From Diphasiastrum complanatum (Eukaryota; Streptophyta; Lycopodiopsida; Lycopodiales; Lycopodiaceae), in NCBI GenBank assembly GCA_029204225.1, contig CM055104.1:24877285-24941284 (forward strand): a stretch of 64,000 nt of DNA. The letters are read 5' to 3'. Position numbers and translations under genes: made by a program. The notes beneath the pieces are model-generated. The model searched no databases. It was not told the DNA's origin and saw nothing but the letters and a program-made list of their open reading frames with translations. Every line of letters begins with the position of its first letter. The stretch's first letter is position 1. Below, piece after piece: positions 23,161-34,622 of this stretch.

Positions 23161-23880
23161 CTGCAATATGCACACAAGTACAAAACAAAAATAGCATAAA
23201 ATTATTGTATGATTCTAATGTTTTAATTTTTAGATAGTACTATTCTTATACATTGTCGCTTATATGATTCTTTTGCATCTTGGTGCAAGTTCTAAATGCA
23301 TATCTCTCTTCTTTTGTTATCATAGGTATGAAAGTTTTGTAAGTACTAGTTTTTGTATTCATACTAACGTGGTTTGTATTTTGATGTCAATTTTATTTAA
23401 TTTAATACGATCAAGTATCAAATATTAATGTAGTTTGTTTGCTTGTGTTCATGCAGACTGGACGTCACGACGACGACGAGTAGATTAGGTTTATAAGTTT
23501 TAGTTGATGTTAGATCTAGAAAGACTCATGCGACAATAAAGCACCAATTTTGTAATACATTGGGTGATATTATGAAAATATCATTATTGCTAATGATCGT
23601 GCTATATCCATTGCTTTTATATGGGCAATGTTCTTTTTTCAAATATTGCAATGTCAAATTTCGAGATGTGGATTGACTTAATAACCAACTAAGAATTCAA
23701 AACCATGTGCAATGTCGGATTTCAAGACAAGAATCAATATCATATATAGAAATCTAAATGAAATTTATGATGTGCATAAAGCAATGCAATAAAGTATTGT
23801 CATTCATAATGGGCATGAAGTAATGCAATAAAATATAGAGTGAAAAGTAATTTAAGATATAATTTAAGTAATTCTTCCAA
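23161..23880. other. No gene seen; AT-rich spacer
   Basis: Short repeated phrases (GCAATAAAATA/GCAATAAAGTA) near 23785-23840, otherwise unremarkable. Confidence 0.4.
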
Positions 23881-23884
23881 AAGA

Positions 23885-24240
23885 GCCGTCGTATTCCGAT
23901 GTCTGTAAATCCAGAATGATCCATAAAATTGTCCGACGGTTTTAGGGTTTTGGGTAAAAACTATACGACGGCTCTTTTGGACGTCGCAATGCGACGTCCA
24001 CGTCGGATCACAAGCGACGTCTTTGGACGTTGCAATCCGATGTCCACGTCGGATTCATTTCCATCGACCAAGAAGTGTCGCTTCGGATTTCGGCAACTTA
24101 TGTGTGTCGGATTGCAACGCGTTTCAAAGCCGTCGAATTTCGACGACCTTATAGCGACGTGGCATCCACGACAAATTAAAAAAAAATTAAACTCATGATT
24201 CACATCGCAAAATGCGTCGCAAATCGCAGCGGGTGTTGTT
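23885..24240. repeat. CpG-rich block of short repeats around GACGTC
   Basis: Motifs GACGTCCACGTCGGAT, GCGACGTC, CCGTCGTATT, CCGTCGAATTTCGACG and TGCGTCGCAAATCGC recur in both orientations within AT-rich surroundings. Clusters of short direct and inverted units like this are known from subterminal regions of CACTA-type or other DNA transposons. No convincing terminal inverted repeat was found. Confidence 0.45.
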
Positions 24241-24330
24241 GTGCCTAGGAGGTATTTGCCATGCTATTTGGATTGTGGGTTGGGCACTAGTAGATTTGAT
24301 ATCTATAAATACTATAATGGGCATCGTATG

Positions 24331-25193
24331 TGTTGAAAATTGTCACTTCTCACTTGACATTTGTTCATGTAAATATTGATCAAACATTAGAATATGTTGA
24401 TGATCTGATTTCACACGTGTGGAGCCTGTTCCCACGTTTGAAAGGATGTACTTTTCATGTTTGTATATATCCAAATTGATTTTGTATCACTTTAGTTAGT
24501 GTGAACATGAAATGACTAGTTTTTAGTCAAGTTGACTAGTCATCTACAAATTAGCTTTTCCTTGCATGTGCATGAGTAAATGCTCCCACATGGCAAGTGG
24601 ATATTCACACGTGTGTATAGAGTACTAGAAGATAAGAGTTGACCGTTTTACTTAGATCCTATTTTGTAGGAAATATTCCTATATTCTAGGAGACTAGCTT
24701 TTTGGATTTTAGTCATATTCTAGAAGGTCAACTATTGGATAAGGATCAAGGATGGATCAAATGGATAGATCTGAGTGATGTGGCACTCTTCACATGTGTG
24801 AAGGCCTACTGGACTGTACCAGACTCATGGACGTACTTGATCCATAAAAGGATCATCATTTTGCTAAGAAGATTGATGAGATTTTTTGCACTCTGCACTT
24901 TTGTGAGGTTTCTAGTCATTTGTCTTGTGATTTTTATGTATGATTGCTATCTAGTATCATTGTACTTGTTGTTTCAGGTGCAGGCCGTACAGTGGACAGT
25001 ACTCCACACGTGTGAGGCCGCTCTCACTAAAAAATGATGTTTTGATCCATTGCTCTTGCTTAAATCCAAGTGTAGTGAATCTAGATCAAGATCTAATGTG
25101 TAGAACTTAATAGATTCATTGATTAAGCAACCAATAACTCTCTATGATTGTCAAGAACAATCATTATTGTCCTAAAAAATGTAAAATTTATCA
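24331..25193 (+). repeat. Copia 5' LTR, 863 bp
   Basis: It contains CACACGTGTG near 24413, 24606 and 25005. It is related in layout but not closely in sequence to the 852-bp family. Confidence 0.9.
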
Positions 25194-25206
25194 TGGTATG
25201 AGAGCT
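25194..25206 (+). promoter_or_regulatory. Primer binding site, one mismatch
   Basis: TGGTATGAGAGCT: one C-to-G change from TGGTATCAGAGC(C/T). Confidence 0.8.
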
Positions 25207-25781
25207 AAGTAAGAGAGTGATCATTGAATCATAAATCTTTTAAAGATCATTGGCAAAATTTGTTTTTGGCCAATACTAGTGAGGGAGAGTTCTTCTAGAG
25301 TGATAGCTTGTAATCATTTGGATCAAAACGACTTGGAGGCTGTGTATGTACTTTTCACACGTGTGAAATTGTACAACAACTTTCAATTCAAGTTACTTTG
25401 TGTTTGTTGGTCCCAAAATCACAATACTAGTTCATTTTTGGTGCTTTTTGAAGCATAGTATTGATCTAGATTCATTCTAGCTAATGCCTATGACCGGATA
25501 GTGTTTTGGATCATTGAATCATTTCTTTTAGAGTCTAATCAGATCTTATAGGCTGATTTGTTCAGATCCTTAGTTGAAGTGAAATCTCTAAGAAAAGTGT
25601 AAAGCATTTTTTTTGTGAGAGTGAAAGCTAGGAATGTTTTGTAAGATCTTTGAGTATCATTCAAGCTTGTGTGCTAGTTTGATAGAGACAAGCCTATAGG
25701 CATTCTAGTAAGCTTTAGGCCTTTTCATAGATCTTTTAAAATTCAAAAATCTTTGTGATTTTTAGAAGAGCATTCATTCTA

Positions 25782-26986
25782 AAATGTCATCCATGGGTGG
25801 ATATTTGATGGAATCAAGTGAGAAACTCACTTCCACAAATTATTCCATTTGCAAAGTGAGAATGGAATCACTCCTAGTGATCCATGATCTATATGACATA
25901 GTTCAAGGAGTTGAGGAAGAACCTCAAACTCCCCAAGAACAAGCCAAATACAAGAAGAGAGCAAGATTAGCTACATTGCATAAAGTTAAATGTATGCAAT
26001 GACCTCTTGATAGAGGTGTCTTCTTGTACCTCATCCAAAGAGGCTTGGGATTCATTAAAGAGCATTTATGAATCCAACAATACTTCAAGAATCCTCATGC
26101 TAGGAAATCAAGTTTTCCAAAGCATGAAAGGAAGTGGAGAGAGTGGACAAGAGTATGTCCTTAGGATCAAATCTCTTAACAAGGAGTTAAGTGCAATAGG
26201 AGAGAAGATCCAAGATCAAGAACTAGTACAAATCATCTTGAATGGTCTAGGTGATGAGTTCACTTAGTCCAATCATTTGCCATTCAAGACTCTCTTCCAT
26301 CCATTGAAAAGCTGCACAATGTTCTTGTGGCCGAGGAGAGTAGGCTTCTATACCTCAAGACAAGAATGGATAGCATCTCACTTAATGGAGGAGAGGAGAA
26401 AGCTAACTTTACATCTAAAGGCAAGAAGAAGCAAAATCTATTCAAGAAAAATCAAGGCAAGGAGGCCGAGATGAATAATGGAGGATCTACCTCCAAAGGC
26501 AAAGTGAAGAACAAGGAAAAACTAAAGTGTTTCTTTTGTGGAAAGAAAGGACACTTTGCCTCAGAATGCTACTTGAAGAAGAATCAACAAGCCAAAGGAG
26601 ATCAAGGGAACAATGCTCAAGAGGAAGAAGAAGAGAATGGATTCAACACATCCTTAATGGTTGCATCTACACCAACTTCAAGTCAAGACACATGGTGGAT
26701 AGATAGTGGGGCTAGTTCCCACATGTCCTTTAACAAGCATTATTTTTCTACTCTTCTATCTTGTAATGACTCTAAGAAGTCAATATACACTGCTAGTGAT
26801 CAAGCATGCAAGATAGATGGCATAGGATCTATACCTCTTTGTTTAGGCTCATCTAAAAGGATAGATCTAGATAATGTTTTGTATGTTCCTACCATTTCAA
26901 GAAACTTGCTTAGTGTAGGACAATTAATGGACAATGGACTAGATGTACATTTCAAGAATGGAGTTTGTTCCATCTTCCATTCTTGA
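25782..26986 (+). pseudogene. Copia gag-protease
   Basis: Gag starts MSSMGGYLMESSEKLTSTNY and shifts frame at about 26000. It continues as SKEAWDSLKSIYESNNTSR and LKTRMDSISLNGGEE. The zinc knuckle is CFFCGKKGHFASEC (about 26529). The protease reads WWIDSGASSHMSFNKHYF with intact catalytic D-S-G, followed by LYVPTISRNLLSVGQL. The frame ends at GVCSI, where the deletion joins polymerase sequence. The leader 25207-25781 is noncoding and holds one CACACGTGTG near 25357. Confidence 0.85.
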
Positions 26987-27720
26987 AAGATTTGGTATGA
27001 AAGATTGTAAGGGGATTGACACCCCTATGGAGAATGTTGTGAAAGCAACTAATGAAGGTGAGAAGCATCCTTTGAGGACATCACCCTCTTTAGGAAGCTT
27101 ATAGGCTCTCTAATCTATTTAACCATCACTAGACCTGACTTAAGTTTTTGTGTAAGCAAGTTGAGTCAAAGTATGCAAGCTCCTTTAGTTCATCATTGGA
27201 AAAGTGCCAAGAGAGTACTTAGATATGTTTCTAGTACTAGATTTTTTGGCATACTTTATGAAGGATCTAACTTGCACTTGAGAGCCTACTCGGATTCAGA
27301 TTTTGCAGGACAAGATGGATAGGAAGTCCATTAGTGCATTTGCAACAATTTCTTTGTGGAGGAGTGATATCTTGGCTTTCCAAAAAGCAAGATACAATCT
27401 CACGATCTTCTTGTGAAGCCAAGTACAAGGCATTGACTTCAACAACCAAAGAGCTCCTATGGCTAAGAAGACTCTTGATGGAACTACATGTGCTAGAGGT
27501 CGAGGAGATCCCTTACATATTTTGGGACAATCAAGCTTCTCAAAAAATTGCTTCAAATCCTATCTTCCATGCTAGAACAAAGCATATTGAGATAGCTCAC
27601 CACTTTGTGAGGGAGAAAGTACAATCCAAGGAAGTGCAACTACATCATGTACCATCATCCGAATGCATAGCTGATATCTTAACCAAACCATTGTCCAAAG
27701 ATCCATTTTTTTTAAGTTAA
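26987..27720 (+). pseudogene. Copia reverse transcriptase end and RNase H
   Basis: It starts inside the polymerase (LERFGMKDCKGIDTPMEN), directly joined to gag-protease. RNase H motifs are DSDFAG...DKMDRKSISAF, SSCEAKYKALTS, WDNQAS and IADILTKPLSKD. A single-base change turns the usual E of CEAEY into K. The polypurine tract AAGGAGGAG precedes the 3' LTR at 27784. Confidence 0.85.
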
Positions 27721-27783
27721 GATATGCTCATGGAATTGTAGATAGATGTACACTAGATTTGCCAAGTTAGAAGTAAGGAGGAG

Positions 27784-28646
27784 TGTTGAAAATTGGCACT
27801 TCTCACTTGACATTGGTTCATGTAAATATTGATCAAACATTAGAATATGTTGATGATATGATTTCACACGTGTGGAGCCTGTTCCCACGTGTGAAAGGAT
27901 GTACTTTTCATGTTTGTATATATCCAAATTGATTTTGTATCATTCTAGTTAGTGTGAACATGAAATGACTAGTTTTTAGTCAAGTTGACTAGTCACCTAC
28001 AAATTAGCTTTTCCTTGCATGTGCATGAGTAAATGCTCCCACATGGCAAGTGGATGTTCACACGTGTGTATAGAGTACTAGAAGATAAGAGTTGACCATT
28101 TTCCTTAGATCCTATTTTGTAGGGAATATTCCTATATTTTAGGAGACTAGCTTTTTGGATTTTAGTCATATTCTAGAAGGTCAACTATTGGATGAGGATC
28201 AAGGATGGATCAAATGGATAGATCTGAGTGATGTGGCACTCTTCACACGTGTGAAGGCCTGCTGGACTGTACCAGACTCATGGACGTACTTGATCCATAA
28301 AACGATCATCATTTTGCTAAGAAGATTGATGAGATTTTTTGCACTCTGCACTTTTGTGAGGTTTCTAGTCATTTGTCTTGTGATTTTTATGTATGATTGC
28401 TATCTAGTATCATTGTACTTGTTGTTTCAAGTGCAGGCCGTACAGTGGACAGTACTCCACACGTGTGAGGCCGCTCTCACTAAAAAATGATGTTTTGATC
28501 CATTGCTCTTGCTTAAATCCAAGTGTAGTGAATCTAGATCAAGATCTAATGTGTAGAACTTGATAGATTCATTGATTAAGCAACCAATAACTCTCTATGA
28601 TTGTAAAGTACAATCATTATTGTCCTAAAAAATGTAAAATTTATCA
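27784..28646 (+). repeat. Copia 3' LTR, 863 bp
   Basis: Nearly identical to 24331-25193 with scattered substitutions, for example TTGTCAC against TTGGCAC at the start. The CACACGTGTG palindromes are conserved or restored relative to the 5' copy. Confidence 0.9.
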
Positions 28647-28651
28647 ATATG

Positions 28652-29270
28652 GACTAGTGAGTAGGCCATAGAAGTTGACAATGAGAGAAAGAACATTCAA
28701 CTTTTGATAAATATCAAGGTCATCACTACATAAATCCCATTGATAGCTCATTTCATCCAACTAAAAAATGCCATTAGTTCTATATCGAGTCTAGGTCTCA
28801 TATAACAAGCTAGAGTTATGGGAATTGCCCTTGCCTAGGGATTTTTGTCAACTACAAATGAATGGAGCTTTCCAACAATATCAATTAGAATCTACTACCA
28901 CACAGTATATAGAATCACAACTAGAGACCCCATTTCCATTGTCGAATTGTGCTCATGAGGACCTTTGACAATTGTCTTCAACTCTGTGTTGACAATACAT
29001 GTATTTCTACAGGTGGTCTTGATACCTTCGACAATGCAAGTAAAACTGCAGAGTAGTTCCAAATTACAAAATGATTTCAAGAATGAAATATAAAAACTAG
29101 GCTATTACTAACTATACCTACCCAGTCTAACTTATAAACTTTGAACAATGTTAAAATGAGCATCCAACAAACCATTAAGAATAACTTGAACAAGCTTTCC
29201 TTCCTTAATGCTCTCATCAATGCCAACTCATCATTCAATGCTTTCACTCTCAAACCAAAAGTTTTGGGAC
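28652..29270. other. No gene seen; decayed retroelement sequence
   Basis: Between the copia 3' LTR and the minus-strand gag. The last 100 bp match the gag region of 33540-33700 in meaning and orientation (CATCCAACAAACCATTAAGAAT-type text), so it belongs to the minus-strand copia element. Confidence 0.45.
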
Positions 29271-29274
29271 TTTC

Positions 29275-29652
29275 TTAACTCTTTTGCAAACAAGAAAAGA
29301 TTTGTCTTCTTAGAGTTAACACTCTAGAAATAGACTTGGACTCATAAGGCTTTTTCAAAGCTTCCCAAGCCTCATTTGATGAAGTACCAACTTCCTTAAG
29401 AAGCTCATTGATAACATTCATCTTTATCATGTGTGGAGCTTTCTTGGCTCTCTTGTCATACCTCATTTTATCTTGTTGTGTTGCTGGCCTCTCCTCCAAA
29501 CCTACAACAATATACAAAATATCATTCATCTCAATAAGTGATTCCATCCTCACTTTCCACGATAAATAGTTACTTGAGGTAAGCCTATCATTGGCTTCCT
29601 CATGACTCCACTTGATGTTGCCATGTAGCAATGACTTGATCTTCTCTTTCAA
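29275..29652 (-). pseudogene. Copia gag fragment
   Basis: The motifs DRLTSSNYLSWKVRMESLIE, IVVGLEERPATQQDK, INELLKEVG and SNEAWEALKKPYESKSISR are the copia UBN2-type gag core. It is related to 33766-34065 in the neighbouring non-autonomous element. A stop follows LQKS and later gag and pol are absent. Confidence 0.8.
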
Positions 29653-30210
29653 CTTGTTTCAATGCACAAAGCACTCCTTTGAACAACAACAAATGTTTTC
29701 AAAGAGAAATCACAAAGATTTGAAACTATTCAATTCTCTTCTAGCACTTATACCAAGCAAATCAACATGTAGAATCATGAAATTTCGATTAAATTATGAT
29801 CTATCCTCAATCTAATGACTCTTGCCACTTCCTAAGGTTGAAACATACTCAATGAGGTCCAAAAATTTAACTATCTAGAGATCCAATCAAAATTAGGGGT
29901 TTGACAAAATCACAAAAAATTGAATATTTCAGAATCTATATGAAAATGCCAAAAACTTGATATGCAATCTATTAGCCACCACTTAGGCTTTTCTAATGAT
30001 CCAAAAATTGGCCAAGTCCAATATGTGAATTCCAAAATTGGAATTAATCAAGTTTTTAAACCTATATAGGGTTTTGATCTACAAAAGATCCAATCTACAA
30101 ATGCAAGAAACTCGATTTTGGTGTAGAATTCTCTCTAGCATGTTTTACCCTTGATATCTTCACCAAATCATTGATAGATATGATTTCCTCCTTCATAACC
30201 TGAAACACAA
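29653..30210 (-). other. Copia 5' leader, noncoding
   Basis: Lies between gag and the primer site. It is similar to 34066-34610, showing the two elements share a leader. Confidence 0.6.
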
Positions 30211-30222
30211 GCTCTGATACCA
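30211..30222 (-). promoter_or_regulatory. Primer binding site
   Basis: TGGTATCAGAGC in element orientation. Confidence 0.88.
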
Positions 30223-30710
30223 TGTGAAATAGCTCAAATCATTGGTGATCCAAATCCATAAACTGATCTTGGATTAGAAAGAGAACAAATCAACAATCCT
30301 ACCAATGTAGAAAAATCAGCATCTACTCTATGAATGAGATGCAAACTCTAATAGAACTTGATCAAAACTGAATCAAAACATAAAAAAAAGTTGATGTCTA
30401 TACAAAACCAGCAAGCTACTATATTTCAAATGTGTGGATCTAAAAATAGAAAATATTGATCATTCATAAAATGAGATAGAGAAGAGAGAAGATATCCTTC
30501 TCTAGGAGTTACATCCTTTTATAGCACGTCAAATCTGAATCTACTCAAACTCGACTACTAAATTTCTCACACTTTCAAAAGTGTTTATTCAAATGAAATT
30601 TAGACTAATTAACTTTGAAAAGTCAAACTCTAAGTCTAATATAAAGTTGGCCTCAATTTTCCATATAAACAAATGTAGCAAATATGACTAAACCAGTTGA
30701 ACCTTTCACA
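30223..30710 (-). repeat. Copia 5' LTR, 488 bp
   Basis: It reads TGTGAAAGGTTC...GCTATTTCACA in element orientation. It contains TATAAAAGGATGTAAC, a TATA box also found in the neighbouring LTRs near 31115 and 34995, so the families are related. Confidence 0.8.
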
Positions 30711-30744
30711 TGATCCGGCCTACTACTTTTTGCAGGAACAAAAA

Positions 30745-31398
30745 TGTGAAGGATTTCAGATCATTCAAGATCCAATCCATGTCCCTGATCTTTGGTTACA
30801 ATAAGGAGCAAACCAACAATCCTGCCAATGTAGAAAAAATAGCATCTACATACAAAATGAGATGCAAACTCTAAGAGATACTGATCAAACATGAACCAAA
30901 ACATAAAATATGTTTGCTATCTATGAAATTACAGTACCCTACTGTATTTCACACGTGTGAAACCAAAAATAACAATAAATGAGCATTATACACACAAGAT
31001 TGCAAGATAACATCAAGAGAGGGCACCAATGAGTAGTAGAACCCAAAGAGGACCATGTATAATGATGAAATGAGAGAGAGAAGAGAGAAGATATGTCTCT
31101 CCACGAGTTACATCCTTTTATAGAGTGTCCAAACCCTATTTGGCCACTTGGCTTTCCCTTCAAAATGTAAACCCTACTATTTTTGGGTCTAGATTCAATG
31201 TACCCATAATTCAAATTTGAATCTCTCTCAAACTTGACTACCAACTTTCCCACACTTTCAAAAAGTGTTTATTTAATGTATTTTAAACTAATATAACTTC
31301 AAAAAATTTATCTCTAAGTCTAAAATGAGTTTTGGCCTCTTATTGACAATTTACCAAAATATGACTACACTAGACTAAACTAGTTGAAATCTCTCACA
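30745..31398 (-). repeat. 3' LTR of the 4.5-kb non-autonomous element
   Basis: 654 bp; contains TTTCACACGTGTGAAAC near 30947 and the TATAAAAGGATGTAAC promoter. Confidence 0.85.
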
Positions 31399-31427
31399 CT
31401 CCCTCTTCAACTAGTTTTGGCATAGTT

Positions 31428-31799
31428 TTAATAAATAATGATCTCCATCCTAAGTATAGATCTCCTTTCTAAGGTTCTAAAGTATCTTTTGTAACTGATA
31501 TAGAGAATAGTGTCCAAATTGGATGTTTCACTATTTCTTATATCAATTTTACACATCAAGATATAACTAGAACATGAAGAACCAAATAGAATGTGAATGA
31601 AATAACTCCTCCATGTTTCAAACTTTGAACTGTCTGGAAAATTACAGCAACCAAACAATAAATGTGAGTGATGACCATTTGCTTGCTTGTCTCTTCCAAC
31701 TTTGTCCTTTCTTGATATGTCTCCACCATAAAACTCCATGAATGAGCCTCCATCTCCATCTTGCCACAAGATATCATCAATACTTGATGACTTGGCCAT
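31428..31799 (-). CDS. Unknown ORF sharing the CKLLMR-type domain end
   Basis: 123 residues. Its C-terminal part, CKIDIRNSETSNLDTILYIS, lines up with CKLLMRISEASKVDTYIHK of the 11171-13009 protein, and the position just inside the 3' LTR is the same. The N-terminal part is not recognised. It overlaps 31815-32483 in another frame region, so the two may once have been one gene. It is probably decayed. Confidence 0.4.
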   Translation of the reverse strand: MAKSSSIDDILWQDGDGGSFMEFYGGDISRKDKVGRDKQANGHHSHLLFGCCNFPDSSKFETWRSYFIHILFGSSCSSYILMCKIDIRNSETSNLDTILYISYKRYFRTLERRSILRMEIIIY

Positions 31800-31814
31800 G
31801 AATGAGTGACATTA

Positions 31815-32483
31815 TTAACTTCCAATAGCTTCATTTCCATCAGCAAAACCAACCAATAATGCTAGTACAAATCCAACATCAAAACAATGCTCACCAATGT
31901 ACCTAGTTTTACCATATCTTGACAATTTGCACACATCCACATGAAATAGCTCAAACATGAGATAGAACAAGTAAAGTAAACTTGAAAAACACTTCTTTGC
32001 TGCTCCTTTGACCTTACTTGAGTCTTCAATAAGCTGCAAATATAGATCCATAATATCTTTGCCAAATGACCTTCCTTTGATACTCTTGACTAGCTCCAAA
32101 TTGCCACCTTTTCTTTTGTGTTGTTGAAGCCCTTTGAGACCAACCTCTTGATCAACAACTTGACCATCAAAGTCATTGAGAAAAATTTGTATTCCAGATC
32201 CATTACTTGCTTTTTCAGTATGAAAACCATGAGAACCAATATCCACTTGCATAGCATTATATACACAAGAAGATTCTCCAAAACATGTGAGTAAAGCAAA
32301 GTGAGTCGCTTCCACTTGCTTACCTTTATCTTGATCATCAAAGATATGAATATCTTCGAATCTTTGGAAATACTCCCTCTCAAACATATGATCTAGATCC
32401 AACAAGATCTTATCAATGCTTGATCTCGAATTTTCACAAAGGTTAGTGAAAACAATGTCACCAATGTCACCATCATAAATCAA
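31815..32483 (-). CDS. Unknown ORF, 222 residues, in the non-autonomous element
   Basis: Features seen: CENSRSSIDKILLDLDHMF, ATHFALLTCFGESSCVYN (compare SFEELFCFEEIF in the 11171 protein), a Lys-rich middle and a hydrophobic helix LLYLFYLMFELFHVDVC. No known domain was recognised. Its place between gag and the 3' LTR matches the unknown region of the other non-autonomous element. Confidence 0.45.
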   Translation of the reverse strand: MIYDGDIGDIVFTNLCENSRSSIDKILLDLDHMFEREYFQRFEDIHIFDDQDKGKQVEATHFALLTCFGESSCVYNAMQVDIGSHGFHTEKASNGSGIQIFLNDFDGQVVDQEVGLKGLQQHKRKGGNLELVKSIKGRSFGKDIMDLYLQLIEDSSKVKGAAKKCFSSLLYLFYLMFELFHVDVCKLSRYGKTRYIGEHCFDVGFVLALLVGFADGNEAIGS

Positions 32484-32486
32484 GAG

Positions 32487-32763
32487 CTAGATTCCAAACT
32501 TTTCATCCAACATGAAGTAGAGTAGGCCCAATATGAGTATCAAACCTAATAAATTCAGCTCTATTGAGTCCATAAAAAACCTCAATAAGCTCACCAATGA
32601 GATATCTCTTGCCTTGAAGAAATTGCTTCTCGATTTGCTCCATGTATTCTTCTCCAACCAACCTTTTGCCATCTCGATCATGAGGGATCAATTCATAATC
32701 ATAGAATCCTTTGAGTTGATGAATAGATGTGAGATCCATGCCTTGGATCTTCCCAAGAACCAA
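32487..32763 (-). CDS. Short unknown ORF in the non-autonomous element
   Basis: 86 residues with QLKGFYDYELIPHDRDGKRL, YMEQIEKQFLQGKRYLIGE and AEFIRFDTHIGPTLLH. It looks like a compact folded domain, but I do not recognise it. It could be an exon or piece of one long reading frame now broken between 31428 and 33272. Confidence 0.4.
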
Positions 32764-33272
32764 TCTTCCATTGCTCTTTCCTTAATAAGACTCCCTCCTA
32801 ATAATTGCATCATAAGAAGTAGAAACCTCAAAAACATTAGAAGCCATAAAAAAATGATTAGTACCTTCAACATAAGGATGATTGAAGTACTCTCTTTTTT
32901 CAGACAAGAACTTCTACTCAATGTTTTAGGTAATGACTCATATGATAATGATTCTTCCTCACTATCATTCAAAATGACATCATTCAAAGTACATCCTACT
33001 TGGAACTCTTCACATACTTCTCTTCTTCTTGACTTGTGACTATCTTCCTCATCAAGTATCTTGATAGAACCAACTCCTTCATGAATGCATCTAGCAACAT
33101 CTTTTTCCATATGATCAAAGAAATCATTAACAACAATCTTTTTCAAGGAAGAACCTTCACCTCCATTGATGAAGCTAGCTCTTTCCTTACCTTTTGCATG
33201 CTTGCACTTGCCATGAAGAACCATCATTATCCTCATAGCTAGCCAAGTTAGAGCAAAGATGAACATCTCCAA
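32688..33272 (-). CDS. Unknown basic/acidic ORF in the non-autonomous element
   Basis: 194 residues. GKCKHAKGKERASF near the N-terminus is basic; an acidic serine-rich middle (LNDSEEESLSYESLPKTL) and a hydrophobic tail follow. It resembles the linker region behind the zinc knuckle in the 11171-13009 protein in composition only. Function unknown. Confidence 0.35.
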   Translation of the reverse strand: MEMFIFALTWLAMRIMMVLHGKCKHAKGKERASFINGGEGSSLKKIVVNDFFDHMEKDVARCIHEGVGSIKILDEEDSHKSRRREVCEEFQVGCTLNDVILNDSEEESLSYESLPKTLSRSSCLKKESTSIILMLKVLIIFLWLLMFLRFLLLMMQLLGGSLIKERAMEDWFLGRSKAWISHLFINSKDSMIMN

Positions 33273-33765
33273 GACGCATATTTAGAGCTAGAGGAGGGTT
33301 ACTGCGTGGGTTAGCATTTGAAGATCTAATTTAAACCATTGGATATGCCATGTCATATGGACCATTAACACTAATTATAATTAGTGAAGAGGCCCTTTTT
33401 GAGTCCAAAAAGGGCCCTAATTCCCCTCTTCATATTCAGATGTCAATGTAGATCCACCTCCTCTTGATTGAAGCCTATACTCCTCATTCACCAAGATCTC
33501 TTGCAAATCCACAATACTTGGCAAAGTCTTTTGAATAGCAAAACTTTGACTTTGAGCAAGATTAGCATGATCATCCAACAAGCCATTAAGTATAACTTGA
33601 ACAAGTTCTACCTCCTTAATGCTTTCATCAATACATGCTAACTCATCATTGAATGCTTAAATCCTCAAAACAAAAGCATGAGAACTCTCTTTCTTCTTTT
33701 GCAATTGAAAGATTTGCCTCCTAAGAGTAAGCACTCTTGATGTAGACTTGGATTCATAAAGCTTC

Positions 33766-34065
33766 CTAGGCCTCCAAAGATGACGTGCACTTACCAATCT
33801 CCTTGAGAAGCTCATTGGTAACATTCATCTTAATCATGTGTAGAGTCTTCTTTGCTCTCTTGTCATACCTCACTTGATCTTGAGGCCTCTCCTCCACACC
33901 TGCAACAATCTCCATCAACTCATTCATCTCCAATAAGAACTTCATCCTCACCTTCCAAGTAGAGTAGTTGATTGAGGTAAGCCTATCATGCTCTCCAACA
34001 TAAAGCCTCCACTTGTAGCCATGTTGAAGTGACTTGATCTTCTCTCTCAACCTGTTCCAATGCAC
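33766..34065 (-). pseudogene. Copia gag remnant in the non-autonomous element
   Basis: REKIKSLQHGYKWRLYVGEH, DRLTSINYSTWKVRMKFLLE and GVEERPQDQVRYDKRAKK are the copia gag N-terminus. It is clearly related to 29275-29652, so this element arose from that copia family. Stops follow after SSLEA; decayed gag text continues to about 33470. Confidence 0.75.
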
Positions 34066-34610
34066 AAAGCACTCTCTTGAATTTCAACAAATGAACTCAA
34101 GTAGAAATCACAAAGATATGGAACCTCTCAAATCTCTTCTAGCACTTCTAACTAGAAAATCAACACATAGAATACTGAAATCTTGATCAACCTATGATCT
34201 ATCCTCAATCTAATCATTCTTGCCACTTCTTAAGATTGAAACACACTCAAATGAAGTTCAGTAACCTGATAAACTAGAGATTTAATCAAAATTAGGGTTT
34301 TGACAAAATCACAAAAAATTGAGTATCTCAAATTCTACATGCAATCTCTAAAAACTTGATATATCATCTTGTAGACTCCAATGAGGCCTTAATAATGCAC
34401 CAAAAATCATCTAAATCTAGTAATCCAAGGGTGATATTGGAATCAATCAAGTATATAACCCTATATTGAGTTTTGACCTACAAAAGATCAATTCTACACA
34501 TGCAAAAATGCTGATTTTTGAGTAGAGATCAATCTAGCATGCAGAGCATTGGTAACTCCTCCAAATCCTTGCTAAAGATGGCTGATCCTTTCATAACCTG
34601 AAACACAATA

Positions 34611-34622
34611 GCTCTGATACCA
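34611..34622 (-). promoter_or_regulatory. Primer binding site
   Basis: TGGTATCAGAGC in element orientation, next to the 5' LTR. Confidence 0.88.

Larger units (their letters stand above)
24331..28646 (+). mobile_element. Internally deleted Ty1/copia element with both LTRs
   Basis: LTRs of 863 bp each (24331-25193 and 27784-28646) start TGTTGAAAATTG and end TTTATCA. Candidate target duplications are GTATG (24326-24330) and ATATG (28647-28651), one mismatch. The internal part keeps gag-protease and RNase H but lacks integrase and most of the polymerase, so the element is not autonomous. Confidence 0.88.
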
